Shown: positions 1 to 9,079 of the stretch, piece by piece
Position numbering within the stretch: position 1 is the first letter of the stretch
How the letters are laid out: each line of letters starts with the position of its first letter
Source: Kineococcus terrestris
Lineage (GTDB): Bacteria > Actinomycetota > Actinomycetes > Actinomycetales > Kineococcaceae
NCBI RefSeq assembly: GCF_041020765.1
Contig: NZ_JBEUEJ010000015.1
DNA length: 64,000 nt
Strand: one strand, 5' to 3'
Made by a program: the position numbers and the translations under genes
Notes under the pieces: model-generated
Database searches by the model: none
Told to the model about the DNA's origin: nothing
What the model saw: only the letters and a program-made list of their open reading frames with translations

Positions 1-66
1 GCCGCAGGCGGTGAGGCCGAGGGCCGCGACCGCGACCAGGGCGGTCAGGGAGTGCCGTCTGCGCAT
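1..66 (-). CDS. N-terminus of a lipoprotein, probably sugar ABC transporter binding protein (partial)
   Basis: Only the first 22 codons lie in the window; the gene continues beyond the left edge. The visible peptide begins MRRRHSLTALVAVAALGL and continues TACG, a classic type II signal peptide with an Arg-rich n-region, a hydrophobic core and a lipobox (LTAC) whose Cys would be lipidated. A clear ribosome binding site (GGAGGAG) precedes the ATG. It lies 73 bases downstream of a ROK repressor gene on the same strand, the usual arrangement for sugar-uptake ABC loci, so a solute-binding protein is the best guess. The substrate cannot be told. Confidence 0.7.
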   Translation of the reverse strand, partial: MRRRHSLTALVAVAALGLTACG

Positions 67-111
67 CGTCGTGCTCCTCCTCCACGGGGGTCGCCGCTGA
101 CCCCGTGGGGA

Positions 112-144
112 GTATGTAAATCAAGTGGAGTTGCTCCCGTCAAG
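112..144 (-). promoter_or_regulatory. Candidate promoter/operator for the lipoprotein gene
   Basis: An AT-rich island in otherwise very GC-rich DNA. On the minus strand a TTGACG box (144-139), overlapping the ROK stop codon, is followed 17-19 bases later by TTTACA/TACATA, compatible with a sigma-70-type promoter. The motif TAAATCAAG on the plus strand (117-125) recurs upstream of the glucosidase/ROK pair at 38028, suggesting a ROK operator. The promoter assignment is inference. Confidence 0.4.
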
Positions 145-1387
145 GGGCCACGAGCAGGACGGACGAGCGCGGGCTGAACGCGTCGTCCAGCACCAGGCAC
201 GCCGCGCCCACCGCGGTCACGTCCCGCCCCACCCGCGTGCCGCGGATCTCCACCGGGTGCAGGGCCGAGGCCACCTCGTGCGAGCGCACCAGCGGCGGCA
301 CCACCCGCAGGAACCGGCGCTCCAGCCGCGGCCACAGCGGCCCGCCGAAGACGACGAGGTCCACGTCCAGCAGGTTCTGCACGCCCGAGACGGCCCGCGC
401 CACGCGCGCGGCGGCCGCGTCCAGGACCGCCACGGCCGCGGGCTCGCCCTCGTCGGCCAGCCGGCACACCGCCGCCAGCGCGCGGTCCACGCTCAGCTCG
501 TCGTCCAGCGGCCACGGTCCCAGTCCCGCCGCGCGCGCCTGCTCCACCAGCGAGCGCGGCGCGTTGCGCTCGCCCAGGCAGCCGCGCTGCCCGCACTCGC
601 ACAGCGGGCCCTCCCCGTCGGCCGCCAGGTGCCCCAGCTCCCCCGCGTTGCCCGACGCCCCGCGCATCACCTCCCCGCGCAGCACCAGGCCCGCGCCGAT
701 CCCGGTGCCCAGGTAGACGAACGCGAAGCTGCCCGTGGGGCCCGCCCCGCCCGCCCACATCTCCGCCACCGCGGCCGCCACGACGTCCTTGTCCAGCAGC
801 ACCGGCAGGCCCGTCGCCGCCGCCAGCTCCTCGCGCACCGCCACCCGCCGCCAGCCGGGCAGGTTCGGGGCGCCGACCACCGCGCCGCCCGGCCCGTCCA
901 CCGGCCCCGGCACCGCCACCCCCAGCCCGGCCAGCCGCTCCGGCGGCACCCCCGAGGCCGCCACGACGGCCGCCACCTCCGCGGCCACCAGCGCCAGCAC
1001 CTCCGCCGGCGGCTGCTCGGGCGCCAGCGGCACGTCCGAGCGGGCCACCACCCCGCCGCGCAGGTCCAGCACCACCGTGGTCACGACCACCGGGTCCAGG
1101 TGCACGCCCACGGCGTAGCGCCCGTGGGGGGCCAGCTGCAGGATCGTGCGCGGCTTGCCGGGGCCGCCGCCGCGCTTGCCCGTCTCCTCCACCAGGCCCT
1201 GCTCCAGCAGCCACCGGCTGATGTTGGAGACCGTCTGCGCCGACAGCCCCGTCAGCGCCGCCAGCTCCACGCGGCTGAGGCCGTCGGCGTGCCGGCGCAC
1301 CGCGTCCAGCACCACCGCGCGGTTGTAGTCGCCGACGCGGGGCAGGTTCGACCCGCGGCGCACCGCGGGGGAGGCGGGGGGCAGCAC
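140..1387 (-). CDS. ROK family transcriptional repressor (NagC/XylR type)
   Basis: A 415-residue protein with an N-terminal winged helix-turn-helix (about residues 18-75, including SRVELAALTGLSAQTVSNIS) followed by a full ROK sugar-kinase-like fold. The zinc motif CECGQRGC is present near residues 261-270. The ROK Asp segment reads LLDKDV rather than NDVN-like, as expected for a regulator that binds a sugar rather than phosphorylating it. It precedes the lipoprotein gene at the left edge on the same strand and probably represses that transporter until its sugar is present. The first in-frame start was used; a start some 15 residues later, at LPRVGDYN, is possible. Confidence 0.88.
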   Translation of the reverse strand: MLPPASPAVRRGSNLPRVGDYNRAVVLDAVRRHADGLSRVELAALTGLSAQTVSNISRWLLEQGLVEETGKRGGGPGKPRTILQLAPHGRYAVGVHLDPVVVTTVVLDLRGGVVARSDVPLAPEQPPAEVLALVAAEVAAVVAASGVPPERLAGLGVAVPGPVDGPGGAVVGAPNLPGWRRVAVREELAAATGLPVLLDKDVVAAAVAEMWAGGAGPTGSFAFVYLGTGIGAGLVLRGEVMRGASGNAGELGHLAADGEGPLCECGQRGCLGERNAPRSLVEQARAAGLGPWPLDDELSVDRALAAVCRLADEGEPAAVAVLDAAAARVARAVSGVQNLLDVDLVVFGGPLWPRLERRFLRVVPPLVRSHEVASALHPVEIRGTRVGRDVTAVGAACLVLDDAFSPRSSVLLVAP

Positions 1388-1417
1388 CGCGTCAGCGTGC
1401 CACGCCCCCGCCGCCCG

Positions 1418-4360
1418 TCAGTCGCGCTGCGCGCGCAGCCCCTCGGCCAGCAGCTCCGCCAGGTGCTTCGGGCGCACCCCGGCGAGGTTCTCCGCCTGCG
1501 TGCGGCAGGAGTACCCGTCGGCCAGGACGGTCGCGTCGCCGCGCTCGCGCAGCGCCGGCAGCAGCTTCTGCTCGGCGACCTGCACGGAGACGTCGTAGTG
1601 GCCCTCCTCGGCGCCGAAGTTGCCGGCCAGGCCGCAGCAGCCCGAGAGCACCTGCGCCTGCACGCCCGCCTTCGCCAGCAGGGCCGCGTCGGGCGAGAAG
1701 CCCATGACGGCGTGCTGGTGGCAGTGCGGCTGCACGACGGCCCGCTGGTCCACGGCCGGCGGCTGCCAGTCCGGGCGCAGCTCGGCCACCAGCTCCGCGA
1801 GCGTCTTCACCCGGCCCCGCAGCGCGTGCGCGCGGGGGTCGTCGGGCAGCAGCTCGGCGGCGTCGTCGCGCAGCAGCGCCGTGCACGACGGCTCCAGGCC
1901 CACGACGAGCGCCCCCTCCGGCAGGTGCGGGGCGTCCAGGGCGTCCAGGCTGGCGCGCAGCTGCCGCTTGGCGCCCTCCAGCTGGCCGGTGGACACCCAC
2001 GTCAGGCCGCAGCAGACCTTCTCGCGCGTCACCGAGACGGTGAACCCCAGGTGCTCCAGCACCTCCACGGCGGCGCGCCCGACCTCCGGGGAGAACGCGT
2101 CGGTGAAGGAGTCCACCCACAGCACGACGGGCTCGCCGCCGCGCAGCCCGCCACCGGCCAGCGCGCGGCGCTTGAACCAGGTGCGGAACGTGCGCTCGGC
2201 GAACGCCGGCAGCGGCCGCTCCTGCGCGACGCCGCCGACCCGCTTGGCCAGCCGCGCCAGCGCCGGCACGCCGGTCAGCGCGTTGACCACCCGCGGCGCG
2301 AACGCCGCCGCGCGCGTCCAGCGCGGCAGCCAGCCCAGCAGGTAGTGGTTCGTCGGCCGCAAGCGCCCGGCGTAGTGCTTGTCCAGGAACTCCGCCTTGT
2401 ACGTGGGCATGTCCACGCCGGCGGGGCAGTCGTGCGTGCACCCCTTGCAGGACAGGCACAGGTCCAGGACGTCGAGGACCTCCCGCGAGCGCCACCCGTC
2501 GGTGACGAGGGTGCCGTTGACCATCTCCTGCAGCAGCCGCGCGCGGCCGCGGGTGGAGTCCTTCTCGTCGCCGGTGGCCAGGTAGCTGGGGCACATGACG
2601 CCGCCGGAGTCGGCGCGGCACTTGCCGACGCCGACGCAGCGGTGCACCGCGCGGGTCAGGTCGCCGCCGTCGTGGGAGTAGGCGAACGCGAGGCCGTCGC
2701 TCCCGCCGGGGCGGCGCTTCGGCGTGCCGAGGGCGTGCGCGGGCCGCGCCGCGGGCACGCGCAGGTCGGCGTCCACGGGCGCGGGGCGCACGATGACGCC
2801 GGGGTTCAGCAGGTCGTCGGGGTCGAAGGCGCGCTTGACCTCCTCGAACGCCGCGACGGACTCCGCGTCGTACATCAGCGGCAGCAGGCCGCCGCGGGCG
2901 CGGCCGTCGCCGTGCTCGCCGGACAGCGAGCCGCCGTGGGAGGCCACGAGGCGGGCGGCGTCCTCCAGGAACGCCTTCGTGCGCGCGGCGCCCCCGGGGG
3001 CGCCGTCCTGCTCGTACAGCGGGAAGTCGATGCGCACGTGGATGCAGCCGTCGCCGAAGTGCCCGTAGGCCAGGCCGTCGACGCCGTGGGAGGCCATCAG
3101 GGCGTCGAACTCGCGCAGGTACGCGCCGAGGTTCGCCGGCGGCACGGCGGCGTCCTCCCAGCCCGGCCACGCCGGCTGCCCCTCCGGGGAGCGCCCGGCC
3201 AGGCCCGCGCCGTCCTCGCGGATGCGCCACAGCGCCCGCGCCTCGGCGGCGGTGGGGATGACGACGGAGTCCAGCGCCCGCGAGTCCGCGACCATCGCGC
3301 GCGCCGCGGCCAGGGACTCCTCGGGGGTGTCCCCGCCCATCTCCACGAACAGCCAGCCGTCGCCGGTGGGCAGGCCCTCCACCGAGCCGCCGCGGCGCAC
3401 GACGACGTCGGCCAGGCGCCGGTCGATGCCCTCCACGGCCAGCGGCGCGTGCTCCAGCAGGGCGGGGGTGGCGTCGGCGGCCTCGTGCATCGAGGCGTAG
3501 CCGAGGACGACGAACGTCGTGGCCGGGGACTGGCGCACCAGCCGCACGCGGGCGGTGAGGATCGTGGCCAGGGTGCCCTCGGACCCGGTGAGCAGGCGGG
3601 CCATCGCCGTGCCGGTGGGACCGCCGGTCTCCGGCAGCAGGTGCTCCAGCGCGTAGCCGGACACCTGCCGGCCGAAGGTGGCGAAGCGGGTGCGGATGGT
3701 CGCCAGGTGGGCCGAGGCGACGCCCCGCAGCTCCTCGAGCAGGTCGGCCGGCGGGTCGTCGGTCCACCAGCGCCGCCCGCGCCCGTCGAGGACCTCCAGG
3801 GCCACGACGTTGTGGCTGGTGCGCCCGTAGGCCAGCGCGTGCGAGCCGCACGCGTCGTTGCCGATCATGCCGCCGAGGGTGCAGCGGGCGTGGGTCGACG
3901 GGTCCGGGCCGAAGCGCAGGCCGTGCGGGGCGGCGGCGCGCTGCAGGTCGTCGAGGACGACGCCCGGCTCGACCAGGGCGGTCATGGCCGCCGGGTCGAC
4001 CTCCAGAACGCGGTGCAGGTGCCGGGAGAAGTCCAGGACGACCCCGGTGCCGACGGCGTTGCCGGCCACCGAGGTGCCCGCGCCGCGGCTGGTGAACGGC
4101 ACGCCCAGCTCCCGGCACACCGCGTGGGCGGCCACGACGTCCTCGGCGCTGCGCGGGAAGACGACCACCTGCGGCACCACGCGGTAGTTGGAGGCGTCGG
4201 AGGTGTACTCCGCGCGCCGGCGGGTCGAGGCGTCCACCTGCTGCGCGCCCAGGCGCTCGCCCAGGCGGCGCACGAGCTCGGTGCGCACGAGCTCCCCGGG
4301 GCCGTCGGGGGATCCGTCGGGGGCGCTGCCGGTGACCCGCGCCGGGTCCAGGATCGTCAC
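1418..4360 (-). CDS. FAD-linked oxidase fused to Fe-S (CCG-domain) subunit
   Basis: A 980-residue oxidoreductase that joins in one chain what glycolate or D-lactate oxidases often split into GlcD and GlcF-type subunits. The N-terminal half is a PCMH-type FAD-binding domain (TSRGAGTSVAGN) with the FAD-oxidase C-terminal domain and the EHGDGRARG segment. A 4Fe-4S ferredoxin module follows (CVGVGKC near residue 572; CLSCKGCTHDCPAG near 632). Two CCG cysteine-rich repeats come last (VCCGLTW near 783, GCCGLAGNFG near 902). The substrate is probably a 2-hydroxyacid such as D-lactate, glycolate or 2-hydroxyglutarate; which one is open. The GTG start gives VTILDP; its Shine-Dalgarno is unusually close, so a GTG about 25 residues later is an alternative. 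Confidence 0.85.
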   Translation of the reverse strand: MTILDPARVTGSAPDGSPDGPGELVRTELVRRLGERLGAQQVDASTRRRAEYTSDASNYRVVPQVVVFPRSAEDVVAAHAVCRELGVPFTSRGAGTSVAGNAVGTGVVLDFSRHLHRVLEVDPAAMTALVEPGVVLDDLQRAAAPHGLRFGPDPSTHARCTLGGMIGNDACGSHALAYGRTSHNVVALEVLDGRGRRWWTDDPPADLLEELRGVASAHLATIRTRFATFGRQVSGYALEHLLPETGGPTGTAMARLLTGSEGTLATILTARVRLVRQSPATTFVVLGYASMHEAADATPALLEHAPLAVEGIDRRLADVVVRRGGSVEGLPTGDGWLFVEMGGDTPEESLAAARAMVADSRALDSVVIPTAAEARALWRIREDGAGLAGRSPEGQPAWPGWEDAAVPPANLGAYLREFDALMASHGVDGLAYGHFGDGCIHVRIDFPLYEQDGAPGGAARTKAFLEDAARLVASHGGSLSGEHGDGRARGGLLPLMYDAESVAAFEEVKRAFDPDDLLNPGVIVRPAPVDADLRVPAARPAHALGTPKRRPGGSDGLAFAYSHDGGDLTRAVHRCVGVGKCRADSGGVMCPSYLATGDEKDSTRGRARLLQEMVNGTLVTDGWRSREVLDVLDLCLSCKGCTHDCPAGVDMPTYKAEFLDKHYAGRLRPTNHYLLGWLPRWTRAAAFAPRVVNALTGVPALARLAKRVGGVAQERPLPAFAERTFRTWFKRRALAGGGLRGGEPVVLWVDSFTDAFSPEVGRAAVEVLEHLGFTVSVTREKVCCGLTWVSTGQLEGAKRQLRASLDALDAPHLPEGALVVGLEPSCTALLRDDAAELLPDDPRAHALRGRVKTLAELVAELRPDWQPPAVDQRAVVQPHCHQHAVMGFSPDAALLAKAGVQAQVLSGCCGLAGNFGAEEGHYDVSVQVAEQKLLPALRERGDATVLADGYSCRTQAENLAGVRPKHLAELLAEGLRAQRD

Positions 4361-4502
4361 CCCTCCAGTGTGCCGAGCCGCGGAGCGTGCTCCGGACGCG
4401 CCCGCGACCCCGGCGGACGCGCCCGGAACCTCCCGGGGCCCCCGCTCGTGAGGGGGGTGGACGAGCAGCGCACCGACCGCCGAGCGCCCTCCGGGAGGAC
4501 CC

Positions 4503-5333
4503 GTGGCCGAGACGGAGAGCACCCGCGACCCCGACGTCGCGGGCCCGGGGACGGGACCCCCGCGCAGGGAGTCCCTCGTGCTGCCCGAGCGCGCGGCGCC
4601 CGACGGGGCCGGCGCGGCGCCCGGGCCGTCCCCCGCGACCACCGCTCCCGGCGCCCCGGACGCGGGTGCCGCACCCGGCGCGGACCCCGTGGTCGTGCTG
4701 CGCGACGCGGCGCCGGGCGACCTGGCCGCCACCGCGGCCCTGCAGCAGCGGTACCTGCCGCTGGGGCTGTTCCCGCAGCTGGGCGACCGCTTCGTGCGGC
4801 GCTGGCACCGCACCTTCTGCGACTCCCCCGCCGCCTGGGCGGGCGTCCTCGTCGACCCGGACGGGGTGTGCGGGTACGCGCTGCTGGCCACCGACCAGCG
4901 CGCCTACCTGCGCGACGTCCTGACCCGCGACCGCCTGCCCCTGGCGGTGCTGGGCGCGGCCGGGCTGCTGCGCCGTCCCGGGCTGGCCGTGCGGTTCGCC
5001 CGCACCCGCGCGCGCCGGTACGCGCGCCGCCTCCTGCGCCCCGTCCGCCGCCCGGCGTCGACTGGCGATCACGCGGCGTCACCTGAGACGGTGGCCGTGC
5101 TGCACGCCGTCGTCGTCGACCACCGCGCGCGGGGCCGCGGCCTGGCCGCCGCGCTCCTGGACCGCTGCGCGGCGCGCGCCCGTGCCGCGGGCGCCACGCG
5201 CATCGCGCTGGTCACCGACGCCGACGGCGCCGAGCAGGGTGCCGTGGAGCTGTACCGGCACCTCGGCTGGACCGAGGTGGGCCGGCACCGGCGCGACGGC
5301 CGCGAGCTGGTCGACTTCCAGCTCGACCTGTGA
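4503..5333 (+). CDS. GNAT family N-acetyltransferase
   Basis: 276 residues. The first 60 or so are Pro/Ala/Gly-rich and probably disordered. The rest is a GNAT fold with the acetyl-CoA loop RGRGLAAALL near residues 209-219, preceded by the strand VLHAVVVDHRA and followed by RIALVTDADG and AVELYRHLGWTEVG, the conserved C-terminal motif. The substrate is not predictable. The GTG start is supported by GGAGGAC five or so bases upstream. It is divergent from the FAD oxidase (142 bases between starts) and is followed 57 bases later by a lipoprotein gene on the same strand. Confidence 0.8.
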   Translation: MAETESTRDPDVAGPGTGPPRRESLVLPERAAPDGAGAAPGPSPATTAPGAPDAGAAPGADPVVVLRDAAPGDLAATAALQQRYLPLGLFPQLGDRFVRRWHRTFCDSPAAWAGVLVDPDGVCGYALLATDQRAYLRDVLTRDRLPLAVLGAAGLLRRPGLAVRFARTRARRYARRLLRPVRRPASTGDHAASPETVAVLHAVVVDHRARGRGLAAALLDRCAARARAAGATRIALVTDADGAEQGAVELYRHLGWTEVGRHRRDGRELVDFQLDL

Positions 5334-5390
5334 CGAACCCCTCACGGGGACGGACACCGACCGCACGACACGAGGGACGACCCAGCGCGC

Positions 5391-6473
5391 GTGACCCCCA
5401 CCCACCAGCAGCCCCACCAGCAGCCCCACCAGCGGCGCGCCTCGCGCCGCGCCGTCCTGGCCGGCCTGGCCGGCGCCGGGACGCTCGCCGCCTGCTCCGG
5501 CGGGCAGGCGCCCGCGGCGCAGCCCTCGCCCGCGGCGCCGAGCCCCACCCCGCCCCCGGCGCCCGCACCGCCGCCGAGCCCGACGCGCGCGCCCGTGGTG
5601 CTGGACCTGCCCGCGCCCGAGCCGTACGTCCTCCTGCCGGGCGAGGTGGAGCCCGGCTGCAAGGAGGCCGCCGTGGACTACGTCACCACGGCGCTGACGA
5701 CCGGGTCGGCGCAGCTGGACCCGGAGTCGCCGTTCCTGGACGTCGCCACGGCCCTGGACGGGCGCCTGCGGGCCGCCGGGCTCGACCCCGCGCACGCGGC
5801 CGGGCTGCTGGGCCTGCTGCCGCCGGCCGGGGTGTCCGCCGCCGGGGTCGTCTACCCGCAGTACGGCGGGCTGAGCAGCGGGCGGCGCACCGCGAGCGTC
5901 ATCCTCGTCGCCGAGCAGTCCCTCCTGGACGCCGCGGCGCCCGACGAGCTGCGCCGGCGCACCCTGACCGTCGACGTGCGGCTCGTCCGCTCCGGCGACA
6001 CGTGGCGCGTCACCGACGTGCTGGTGCCCGACGTCGACTTCGAGCTGGCCGTCCCGGCGCGCCCGCAGGTGCGGGCCGTCCTCGACGACGACCGCATCGC
6101 GCTGCCGGACCCGGCGCGCTTCGACCTGCTGCAGGAGGACGTGCACGTGCGCGTCGCCGAGCTGCTGTCCGCGTACGCCGAGCTGTGGCCCCTGGCGGTG
6201 CAGGACGTCCGCTCCGGGCACCCGTTCCACGTCTACGACACCGACCGGCCCTCCAACCACACCCTCGGCCGGGCGGTCGACATCCGGTCCTTCGACGGCG
6301 TGCCCGTCATCGACCAGGAGCGCTGCCCGTGGCGCGAGGCGATGGAGTTCGCCGCCGCGTGGGGGGTCACGGAGGTCGGCGGGCCGGTGGACCTGGGGCC
6401 GCGGCCGTACTTCAGCGACCTGGTCCACCAGGACCACGTGCACTGCGGGTTCGGGGCCGCGGGCCTGGCCTGA
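5391..6473 (+). CDS. Lipoprotein with M15/D-Ala-D-Ala carboxypeptidase-like C-terminal domain
   Basis: 360 residues. The N-terminus carries twin Arg residues (RRASRRAV), a hydrophobic stretch and a lipobox (LAAC), then a 45-residue Pro/Ala-rich linker, so the protein should be tethered outside the membrane. The C-terminal region has the M15-like zinc pattern: SNHTLGRAVDI (His and Asp ligands near residues 290 and 297) and DHVHCGF (His-x-His near 349-351). Family members cleave D-Ala-containing peptides in peptidoglycan precursors. The middle third (residues 85-250) looks like a separate domain I do not recognise. A cell-wall role is inference. Confidence 0.7.
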   Translation: MTPTHQQPHQQPHQRRASRRAVLAGLAGAGTLAACSGGQAPAAQPSPAAPSPTPPPAPAPPPSPTRAPVVLDLPAPEPYVLLPGEVEPGCKEAAVDYVTTALTTGSAQLDPESPFLDVATALDGRLRAAGLDPAHAAGLLGLLPPAGVSAAGVVYPQYGGLSSGRRTASVILVAEQSLLDAAAPDELRRRTLTVDVRLVRSGDTWRVTDVLVPDVDFELAVPARPQVRAVLDDDRIALPDPARFDLLQEDVHVRVAELLSAYAELWPLAVQDVRSGHPFHVYDTDRPSNHTLGRAVDIRSFDGVPVIDQERCPWREAMEFAAAWGVTEVGGPVDLGPRPYFSDLVHQDHVHCGFGAAGLA

Positions 6474-6552
6474 GGGGGCCTCCCGCCCGGCGCGGGCACG
6501 GCCTACCCTCGGTCCCGCCGCGCCCGGCGGCGCGGCACCCGGAGGAGGACGC

Positions 6553-7509
6553 GTGAGCGCACCTGGAGAGCTCGGGACGGCGACGGTCGCGGGGGCCTGG
6601 CCGGCCCTGCGGGTGGACGACTGGACCGAGACCCGCGACACCCTGCACACGTGGCTGCAGATCGTCGGCAAGGTCCGCCTCGCCCACGCGCCGCTGGTCA
6701 ACCACTGGTGGCAGTCCACCCTGTACGTCAGCCCCCGCGGCCTGACGACCTCGGCCGTCCCGCACGGCGACGGGGTCTTCGACGTGGAGCTGGACGTCGT
6801 GGAGCACCGCCTCGTCGTGCGCTCCAGCGCCGGCGGCGCGCGGACGGTGGCGCTGGAGCCCAAGCCGACCGCGCGGTTCCACGCCGAGGTGATGACGGCG
6901 CTGGACGAGCTGGGCATCCCCACGCGGATCAGCGCCGGGCCGAACGAGGTGGACCCGGCGGTCCCGTTCGCCGAGGACCACGTGCACACCTCCTACGACG
7001 CGCGGGCGGTCGAGCTGTTCTGGCGCCAGCTGCTGCAGGCGGACCGGGTGATGGGCGCCTTCCGGGCCCGCTTCGCCGGCAAGGTCAGCCCGGTGCACTT
7101 CTTCTGGGGCGCGATGGACCTGGCCTGCACCCGCTTCTCCGGCCGCGGGGCGCCCCCGCACCCGGGCGGCGCGCCGAACTGCGGGGACTGGGTGATGGAG
7201 GAGGGCTACTCCCGGGAGCTGAGCAGCTGCGGGTTCTGGCCCGGCGGCGGGGAGGAGGGCGCGTTCTACGCCTACGCCTACCCCGAGCCGGCCGGGTTCG
7301 CCGAGCACCCGGCGGGGCCGGCGGGGGCGTTCTACAGCACGCAGAACCGGCAGTTCCTGCTGCCGTACGAGGACGTGCGCCGCGCCGCCGACCCGGACGG
7401 GGCGCTGACCGACTTCCTGCAGTCCACCTACGAGGCCGCCGCCGAGCACGCGGGCTGGGACCGCGCGGCGCTGGAGGTCGACCCCGGCCGCTGGGACCAC
7501 CGCCGCTGA
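6553..7509 (+). CDS. DUF5996 family protein
   Basis: 318 residues, matching the DUF5996 family along its full length: WPALRVDDWTETRDTLHTW, QIVGKVRLAHAPLVNHWW and LYVSPRGLTTSAVPHG at the start, and VHFFWGAMDLACTRFSGR with STQNRQFLLPYEDVR further on. Function is unknown; the run of conserved Trp, His and Asp suggests an enzyme, but no catalytic mechanism is established to my knowledge. No signal peptide or membrane segment is visible. A GGAGGAGG ribosome binding site precedes the GTG start, and the next gene follows after 53 bases on the same strand. Confidence 0.82.
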   Translation: MSAPGELGTATVAGAWPALRVDDWTETRDTLHTWLQIVGKVRLAHAPLVNHWWQSTLYVSPRGLTTSAVPHGDGVFDVELDVVEHRLVVRSSAGGARTVALEPKPTARFHAEVMTALDELGIPTRISAGPNEVDPAVPFAEDHVHTSYDARAVELFWRQLLQADRVMGAFRARFAGKVSPVHFFWGAMDLACTRFSGRGAPPHPGGAPNCGDWVMEEGYSRELSSCGFWPGGGEEGAFYAYAYPEPAGFAEHPAGPAGAFYSTQNRQFLLPYEDVRRAADPDGALTDFLQSTYEAAAEHAGWDRAALEVDPGRWDHRR

Positions 7510-7562
7510 CCGCGGCACCCGACCACCACCACGCGCGCGAGCGCGGGAAGGAGCGCGCGAGC

Positions 7563-7868
7563 GTGGACGTCACCGTCACCGACGAGCCGGAGCGGAAGCG
7601 CTACGAGGCCCACGACGGCGAGGTGCGGGCCGGTTTCGCGGCCTACGCGCTGGCCGGGGAGATGATCGTCTTCACCCACACCGAGGTCGACCCGGCGTTC
7701 GAGGGGCGCGGGGTGGGCGGCGCGCTGGTGCGCGCGGCGCTGGACGACGCCCGCGCGCGCGGGCTGCGGGTGATGCCGCTGTGCCCGTTCGTCGAGGCGT
7801 GGATCCGGCGCCACCCGGACTACGCCGACCTGCGGTTCAACGCGCCGCCGAGCCGCGTCACCGACTGA
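7563..7868 (+). CDS. Small GCN5-related acetyltransferase-like protein (NATD1/YidJ type)
   Basis: A 101-residue protein of the short Acetyltransf_CG family. It has RKRYEAHDGEVRAGFAAYAL, FTHTEVDPAFEGRGVGGALV (the acetyl-CoA loop) and RGLRVMPLCPFVEAWIRRHP, which define this minimal GNAT fold. Members are found from bacteria to humans (NATD1); substrates are mostly unknown. Start GTG 7563 is preceded by GGAAGGAG at a suitable distance. It probably shares a transcript with the DUF5996 gene upstream. Confidence 0.82.
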   Translation: MDVTVTDEPERKRYEAHDGEVRAGFAAYALAGEMIVFTHTEVDPAFEGRGVGGALVRAALDDARARGLRVMPLCPFVEAWIRRHPDYADLRFNAPPSRVTD

Positions 7869-7972
7869 GCCGCCCGGGGGACGGGGACGGGGCGCGGGGA
7901 CGGGGCGGGAAGATCGCGGCCCCGCGGCGGGTTGGAGCCCCACGGCACCCGTCCCCGACCCGGAAGGCCCCC

Positions 7973-9061
7973 GTGGTGGACCTCTTCTCGCCCGTCGTCC
8001 TCGGCGACCTGCACCTGCCCAACCGCCTCGCGATGGCGCCGCTGACGCGGATGCGCTCCGACGCCGACGGCACCCCCAACGAGCTCGTCGCCGAGCACTA
8101 CGCCCAACGGGCCAGCACGGGCCTCATCGTCGCCGAGGGCACCTACCCCAGCCACGAGTCCCGCGCCTACCCCGGCCAGCCCGGCCTGGTCACCGACGCC
8201 CACCAGGAGGGCTGGCGCCGGGTGGCCGACGCCGTGCACGCGCGCGGCGGCCGGATCGTCGTGCAGCTCATGCACGGCGGCCGCGTCTCGCACACCGCGA
8301 TCACCGGCACCGACCGGATCGTGGCGCCGAGCGCGATCGCCCTGGAGGGCCAGGCGCACACGCCGGAGGGCAAGCAGGACTACCCCGTCCCGCACGCGCT
8401 GACCACCGAGGAGGTGCGCGGCGTGGTCGGCGAGTTCGTCGCCGCCGCCCGCCGCGCGGTGGCGGCCGGCCTGGACGGCGTCGAGGTCCACGGCGCGAAC
8501 GGCTACCTGCTGCACGAGTTCCTCGGGGCCTCCTCCAACGTGCGCGAGGACGAGTACGGCGGGTCGCCGGAGAACCGCGCGCGCCTGCTCGTCGAGGTCG
8601 TCACCGCGGTCGCCGAGGCCGTCGGCCCCGGCCGCGTGGGCGTGCGGATCTCCCCCGCCCACGGCGTCCAGGGCGTCGTCGAGGACGACCCGGCGGACGT
8701 GGCGGCCACCTACGGCGCCGTCCTGGACGGGATCCGCCCGCTGGGGATCGCCTACCTGTCCGTGCTGCACGCCGAGCCCGCCGGGGAGTTCGTGCAGGAC
8801 CTGCGCCGGCGCGCGGGCGCCCCGCTCATGGCCAACAGCGGGTTCGGCGTGGTGACGCGCCGCGAGGACGCGCTGCAGCTGGTCGCCGACGGCGCGGCCG
8901 ACGTCGTGGCCGTCGGCCGCATGGTCATCGCCAACCCCGACCTCGTGGAGCGCTGGCGGGGCGGGCACCCGGAGAACGAGCCGGACCCGTCGACGTTCTA
9001 CGCGCGCGGCGCCGAGGGGTACACGGACTACCCGTTCCTCGACGCCGCCCGCACCGCCTGA
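7973..9061 (+). CDS. Old Yellow Enzyme family NADH:flavin oxidoreductase / alkene reductase
   Basis: A 362-residue FMN enzyme of the OYE family (NemA/XenB-like). Diagnostic segments are LPNRLAMAPLTRMRS, QLMHGGRVSH, the substrate-binding pair in EVHGANGYLLHEFL (near residues 172-184), REDEYGGSPENRARLL, VGVRISPAHG and VVAVGRMVIANPDLVER. These enzymes reduce activated C=C bonds in enones, nitro compounds or nitrate esters with NAD(P)H. Two GTG codons in a row (7973, 7976) can serve as start; GGAAGG upstream supports the first. The 104-base leader is unusually rich in GGGGAC repeats. Confidence 0.92.
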   Translation: MVDLFSPVVLGDLHLPNRLAMAPLTRMRSDADGTPNELVAEHYAQRASTGLIVAEGTYPSHESRAYPGQPGLVTDAHQEGWRRVADAVHARGGRIVVQLMHGGRVSHTAITGTDRIVAPSAIALEGQAHTPEGKQDYPVPHALTTEEVRGVVGEFVAAARRAVAAGLDGVEVHGANGYLLHEFLGASSNVREDEYGGSPENRARLLVEVVTAVAEAVGPGRVGVRISPAHGVQGVVEDDPADVAATYGAVLDGIRPLGIAYLSVLHAEPAGEFVQDLRRRAGAPLMANSGFGVVTRREDALQLVADGAADVVAVGRMVIANPDLVERWRGGHPENEPDPSTFYARGAEGYTDYPFLDAARTA

Positions 9062-9079
9062 GGGCTCACCCCTGAGCGG

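Noticed and set aside
125..5086. Very long open frames opposite real genes, such as 125-5086 (+), 1392-5072 (-) and 44618-47716 (-)
   Set aside because: In DNA this GC-rich, stop codons are rare in all frames. Their translations are Arg/Ala/Gly/Pro-rich with no domains and lie over well supported genes.
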